From contig RFZR01000019.1 of the NCBI GenBank assembly GCA_009920595.1, forward strand, positions 1 through 15,989: DNA of 15,989 bases, read 5' to 3'. The notes under the pieces are model-generated. The model was not told the DNA's origin. It did not search any database and saw nothing but the letters and a program-made list of their open reading frames with translations. Below, one piece after another: positions 13,663 through 15,989 of the stretch (positions within the stretch are counted from its first letter, which is position 1; the number at the start of each line of letters is the position of its first letter). Source of the DNA: Alphaproteobacteria bacterium (lineage in GTDB: Bacteria > Pseudomonadota > Alphaproteobacteria > Rhizobiales > Beijerinckiaceae). Position numbers and translations under genes: made by a program.

Positions 13663-14292
13663 ATGCTGACGCATGAACGGATCTGGAAGGCGGTTGACCT
13701 TCTGGCAGCGCGGAATGGCCTCTCGGCATCGGGGCTTGCTCGTCGCGCGGGGCTTGATCCCACGGCCTTCAACAAATCAAAGCGCGTCTCGTCGGATGGA
13801 CGACTCAGATGGCCATCGACCGAATCCATTGCGAAGATTCTTGAATCGACATCGACCGATCTCGAAGTGTTCATGGCGCTGGTATTGGCCGATCGTCCTC
13901 CCGCGCCAACGCGTGCGATCCCGTTGATTGCCATGAGTGATTGCGCTGAGGCTTTCGATGGCGAAGGTCGCCCGCAAGGGTCTAAATGGGATGAAGTGGG
14001 ATTTCCGGAATTACCCGCAGGCGATCTCTTCGCGCTTGAACTGACTGATGACCGGATGATGCCGATCTATCGCGAGGGCGATATTCTTGTCTGCACCACA
14101 ACCATTCCGGTGCGCCGTGGAGATCGCGTGATTTTGAAATTGAAAACCGGCGAAATTCTCGCCGGCACTTTGCGTCGCAAGACGATTGCGGGGATCGATC
14201 TTCAACCCTTCGGAACAAGCGGTTCCTCTGAAAAGCTGATTGCTGCGAATGATAAAAATTGGATCGCCCGTATTCTTTGGGCGAGCCAATAA
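13663..14292 (+). CDS. HTH / S24 (LexA-CI-like) regulator with an inactivated peptidase domain
   Basis: A 209-residue protein with an N-terminal XRE-like helix-turn-helix (about 1-75; GLSASGLARRAGLDPTAFNK at 19-38). A C-terminal S24 domain (about 85-209) ends WIARILWASQ, as in Rhizobiales homologues. Active members cleave themselves at an Ala-Gly or Cys-Gly bond using a Ser/Lys dyad. Here the position of the GDSM serine is Arg131 (TDDRMMP), the position of the VMAK lysine is Gly168 (EILAGTL) and the cleavage region reads CAEA (94-97) with no Gly. The fold motifs YREGD (136-140) and RRGDRV (151-156) remain, so dimerisation may persist. It is best read as a non-cleavable DNA-binding regulator; its targets are unknown. 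ATG 13663 follows GGGGGCGG; a TTG one codon upstream is an alternative. Confidence 0.85.
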   Translation: MLTHERIWKAVDLLAARNGLSASGLARRAGLDPTAFNKSKRVSSDGRLRWPSTESIAKILESTSTDLEVFMALVLADRPPAPTRAIPLIAMSDCAEAFDGEGRPQGSKWDEVGFPELPAGDLFALELTDDRMMPIYREGDILVCTTTIPVRRGDRVILKLKTGEILAGTLRRKTIAGIDLQPFGTSGSSEKLIAANDKNWIARILWASQ

Positions 14293-14301
14293 TTAATCTT
14301 G

Positions 14302-15989
14302 TTAACGGCCTTCGCGCGTCGCCATAAAATGCGCGTGATCGGCAATCAGCGCACCTTCTAAACCCTTCGCAATCAGCGCACGCGTTTCTTGAACACCGTA
14401 AAGCGCGATGAACGACCCGAAGCGCGGTCCGCGCTCAGCGCCGAGCAAGACGCGATAGAGCGTCGAAAACCAGACTTGCGACACACCGGGCCGACCATCG
14501 GGACTTTTCGATTTGCCCGATAGATCTGGAAAATGCGCACGGCCAATTTCATACACAACCGCTTGTAACGCATCGCTATCAGTTGAGCCTTCATGTGCGG
14601 CAAGCGCCTTCGATAAATCAGAGAGTGCTTGATGTTCTTCCGGCGTTGGTGCGTGGAAGACTTTTCCGGGGCGCACAAAATCACGGTAATAAACGAGCGC
14701 ATAAGAGATCAAATGATCAAGTGTCGGATGATTTTCTGCTGATGCCGTGGGCGCATAGCGTTTTAAAAAGCCCCAGACAACTTGTTTGTCGTCGGAATTT
14801 GCAACCGCCACAAGATTAAGTAACATCGCGAAATTGACCGTGGTTGAATGCCCTGCGGTATCATTCAACACTTCGGCCTGTGGCGGGTGGCCGCCATGAA
14901 TATGGAATACCGGATTGCCGAGTTTTTCTTTCCACTCTTGCTTTGGATATTTTTCCAAGAAGGTGAGATAATCATCCACCTGGCGCGGAATGACATCGAA
15001 ATAGAGCTTCTTCGCTTCGCGCGGCTTTGAATACATGAAGAGCGCCAGCGATTGCGGGCTTGCATAAGTCAACCATTCGTCGATTGTCAGGCCATTGCCT
15101 TTTGATTTAGAAATTTTTTGGCCTTTGTCATCCAAGAACAATTCATAGACAAAATGTTCTGGCGCCTCACCGCCAAGCGCACGACAAATTGAATCATAAA
15201 CCACAGTATTGGGTTGATGGTCTTTGCCATACATTTCAAAATCGACGCCGAGCGCGGCCCAGCGCGCGCCAAAATCCGGCTTCCATTGCAATTTCACATG
15301 ACCGCCGGTGACCGGAACCGTAACGTCGGTGCCATCTTCATCGGTGAAGGTCACTTCCCCTTTTTTACCATCGACATGTTTCATCGGCACATAAAGCACG
15401 CGGCCGGTTGAAGGTGAGATCGGCAAGAAGCAACTATAAGTCGCCTGCCGTTCTTCGCCGAGCGTCGGCAACATAATGTCCATCAGCGCTTGGTAGCGTT
15501 CAGCCGCGCGGAGCAAAATCGAGTCGAATTTTCCGGAAGTGTAATAATCGGTGGCGCTCGCAAATTCATAGTCGAAACCGAATGTATCGAGAAAGCGGCG
15601 CAGCATCGCGTTGTTGTGATGGCCAAAACTTTCATGCGTGCCAAACGGATCCGGTACACGCGTCAAAGGCTTATGAAGATGGTCAAACAGCATCTCGCGG
15701 TTTGGCACATTGTCCGGAACTTTCCGCATTCCGTCCATATCGTCGGAAAAAGCGAGAAGGCGGGTCGGAATTTTGTCTTCCGTCAGAATGCGGAACGCTG
15801 TGCGCACCATGGTGGTGCGCGCAACTTCACCGAATGTGCCGATATGTGGCAGGCCCGACGGCCCATAGCCCGTTTCAAACAACACGCTTTGGCGGCCGGT
15901 GCGGGAGAGGCGGTCGACGAGTTTCCGCGCTTCCTCGAAAGGCCAGGCGGCGCTTTCGCGCGCGGCGGTCAGAACAGCGGGGTCGGCGA
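14302..15989 (-). CDS. lysS: Lysyl-tRNA synthetase, class I (5' end beyond the window)
   Basis: Charges tRNA(Lys) with lysine. The Rossmann-fold signatures place it in class I, the archaeal-type LysRS also found in many alphaproteobacteria, not the class II enzyme of E. coli. The HIGH equivalent is GPSGLPHIGTFGE, the KMSKS loop is GQKISKSKGNG, and FSDDMDGMRKVPDN follows the first motif, all typical of the class. The frame stays open to base 15989 with sensible family residues (AWPFEEARKLVDRL) and no start codon, so the first residues are missing. About 560 codons are visible, close to full length. No damage is seen. The stop lies 9 bp from the convergent S24-like gene. Confidence 0.95.
   Translation of the reverse strand, partial: ADPAVLTAARESAAWPFEEARKLVDRLSRTGRQSVLFETGYGPSGLPHIGTFGEVARTTMVRTAFRILTEDKIPTRLLAFSDDMDGMRKVPDNVPNREMLFDHLHKPLTRVPDPFGTHESFGHHNNAMLRRFLDTFGFDYEFASATDYYTSGKFDSILLRAAERYQALMDIMLPTLGEERQATYSCFLPISPSTGRVLYVPMKHVDGKKGEVTFTDEDGTDVTVPVTGGHVKLQWKPDFGARWAALGVDFEMYGKDHQPNTVVYDSICRALGGEAPEHFVYELFLDDKGQKISKSKGNGLTIDEWLTYASPQSLALFMYSKPREAKKLYFDVIPRQVDDYLTFLEKYPKQEWKEKLGNPVFHIHGGHPPQAEVLNDTAGHSTTVNFAMLLNLVAVANSDDKQVVWGFLKRYAPTASAENHPTLDHLISYALVYYRDFVRPGKVFHAPTPEEHQALSDLSKALAAHEGSTDSDALQAVVYEIGRAHFPDLSGKSKSPDGRPGVSQVWFSTLYRVLLGAERGPRFGSFIALYGVQETRALIAKGLEGALIADHAHFMATREGR

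Noticed and set aside
1..15989. Mobile element, CRISPR array, toxin-antitoxin or tRNA gene
   Set aside because: No terminal inverted repeats, transposase or integrase motifs, regularly spaced repeats, toxin-like small gene pairs or cloverleaf sequences were recognised, and no gene-free stretch exceeds 300 bases.

Overview
The window looks like chromosome from an alphaproteobacterium, most likely of the Hyphomicrobiales/Rhizobiales type. Three things point there: the def-fmt-truA cluster, the cobS-DUF1289 pair and DUF952-pyrD pair, and a class I (archaeal-type) lysyl-tRNA synthetase. A perfect GTTC-N7-GTTC LexA box, the alphaproteobacterial form, fits the same picture. G+C looks moderate (roughly 50-55% by eye). 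Coding density is very high. I see no insertion sequence, integrase, phage gene, CRISPR array, tRNA or rRNA.

Layout: an MFS exporter (15-1235, +) converges on rmuC (1242-2262, -). A 115-bp divergent promoter region carrying the candidate SOS box separates rmuC from the def-fmt-truA operon (2378-4597, +), which is followed by cobS and a DUF1289 protein (4616-5558, +). A long minus-strand run then reads, in transcription order, Nudix hydrolase (11201-10719), ABC peptide/nickel-type permease (10646-9687), second permease joined to a double ATPase (9690-7339), dusA (7342-6422) and a TauE/SafE permease (6404-5571), with 4-bp overlaps in the middle. A NarL/FixJ-type response regulator (11359-12027, +) follows. 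Next come DUF952-pyrD (13500-12053, -), an S24/LexA-like regulator (13663-14292, +) and the 3' part of class I lysS (14302-15989, -), which runs off the right edge.

The housekeeping functions shown are N-terminal formyl-Met metabolism (def, fmt), tRNA modification and charging (truA, dusA, lysS), pyrimidine synthesis (pyrD) and the end of cobalamin synthesis (cobS). No new defence system or mobile element is visible.

The unusual signal is a set of indel lesions in four dispensable genes. rmuC has an internal deletion plus frameshift. cobS lacks its conserved N-terminal motifs. dusA lacks about 26 residues including the TEMV segment. The permease/ATPase 'fusion' is best explained by a small frameshift that removed the permease stop. 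The essential genes def, fmt, pyrD and lysS look intact. In addition, the S24 regulator has lost its cleavage dipeptide, catalytic Ser and catalytic Lys, so it is probably a non-cleavable repressor. These are comparisons with remembered family sequences, not alignments.
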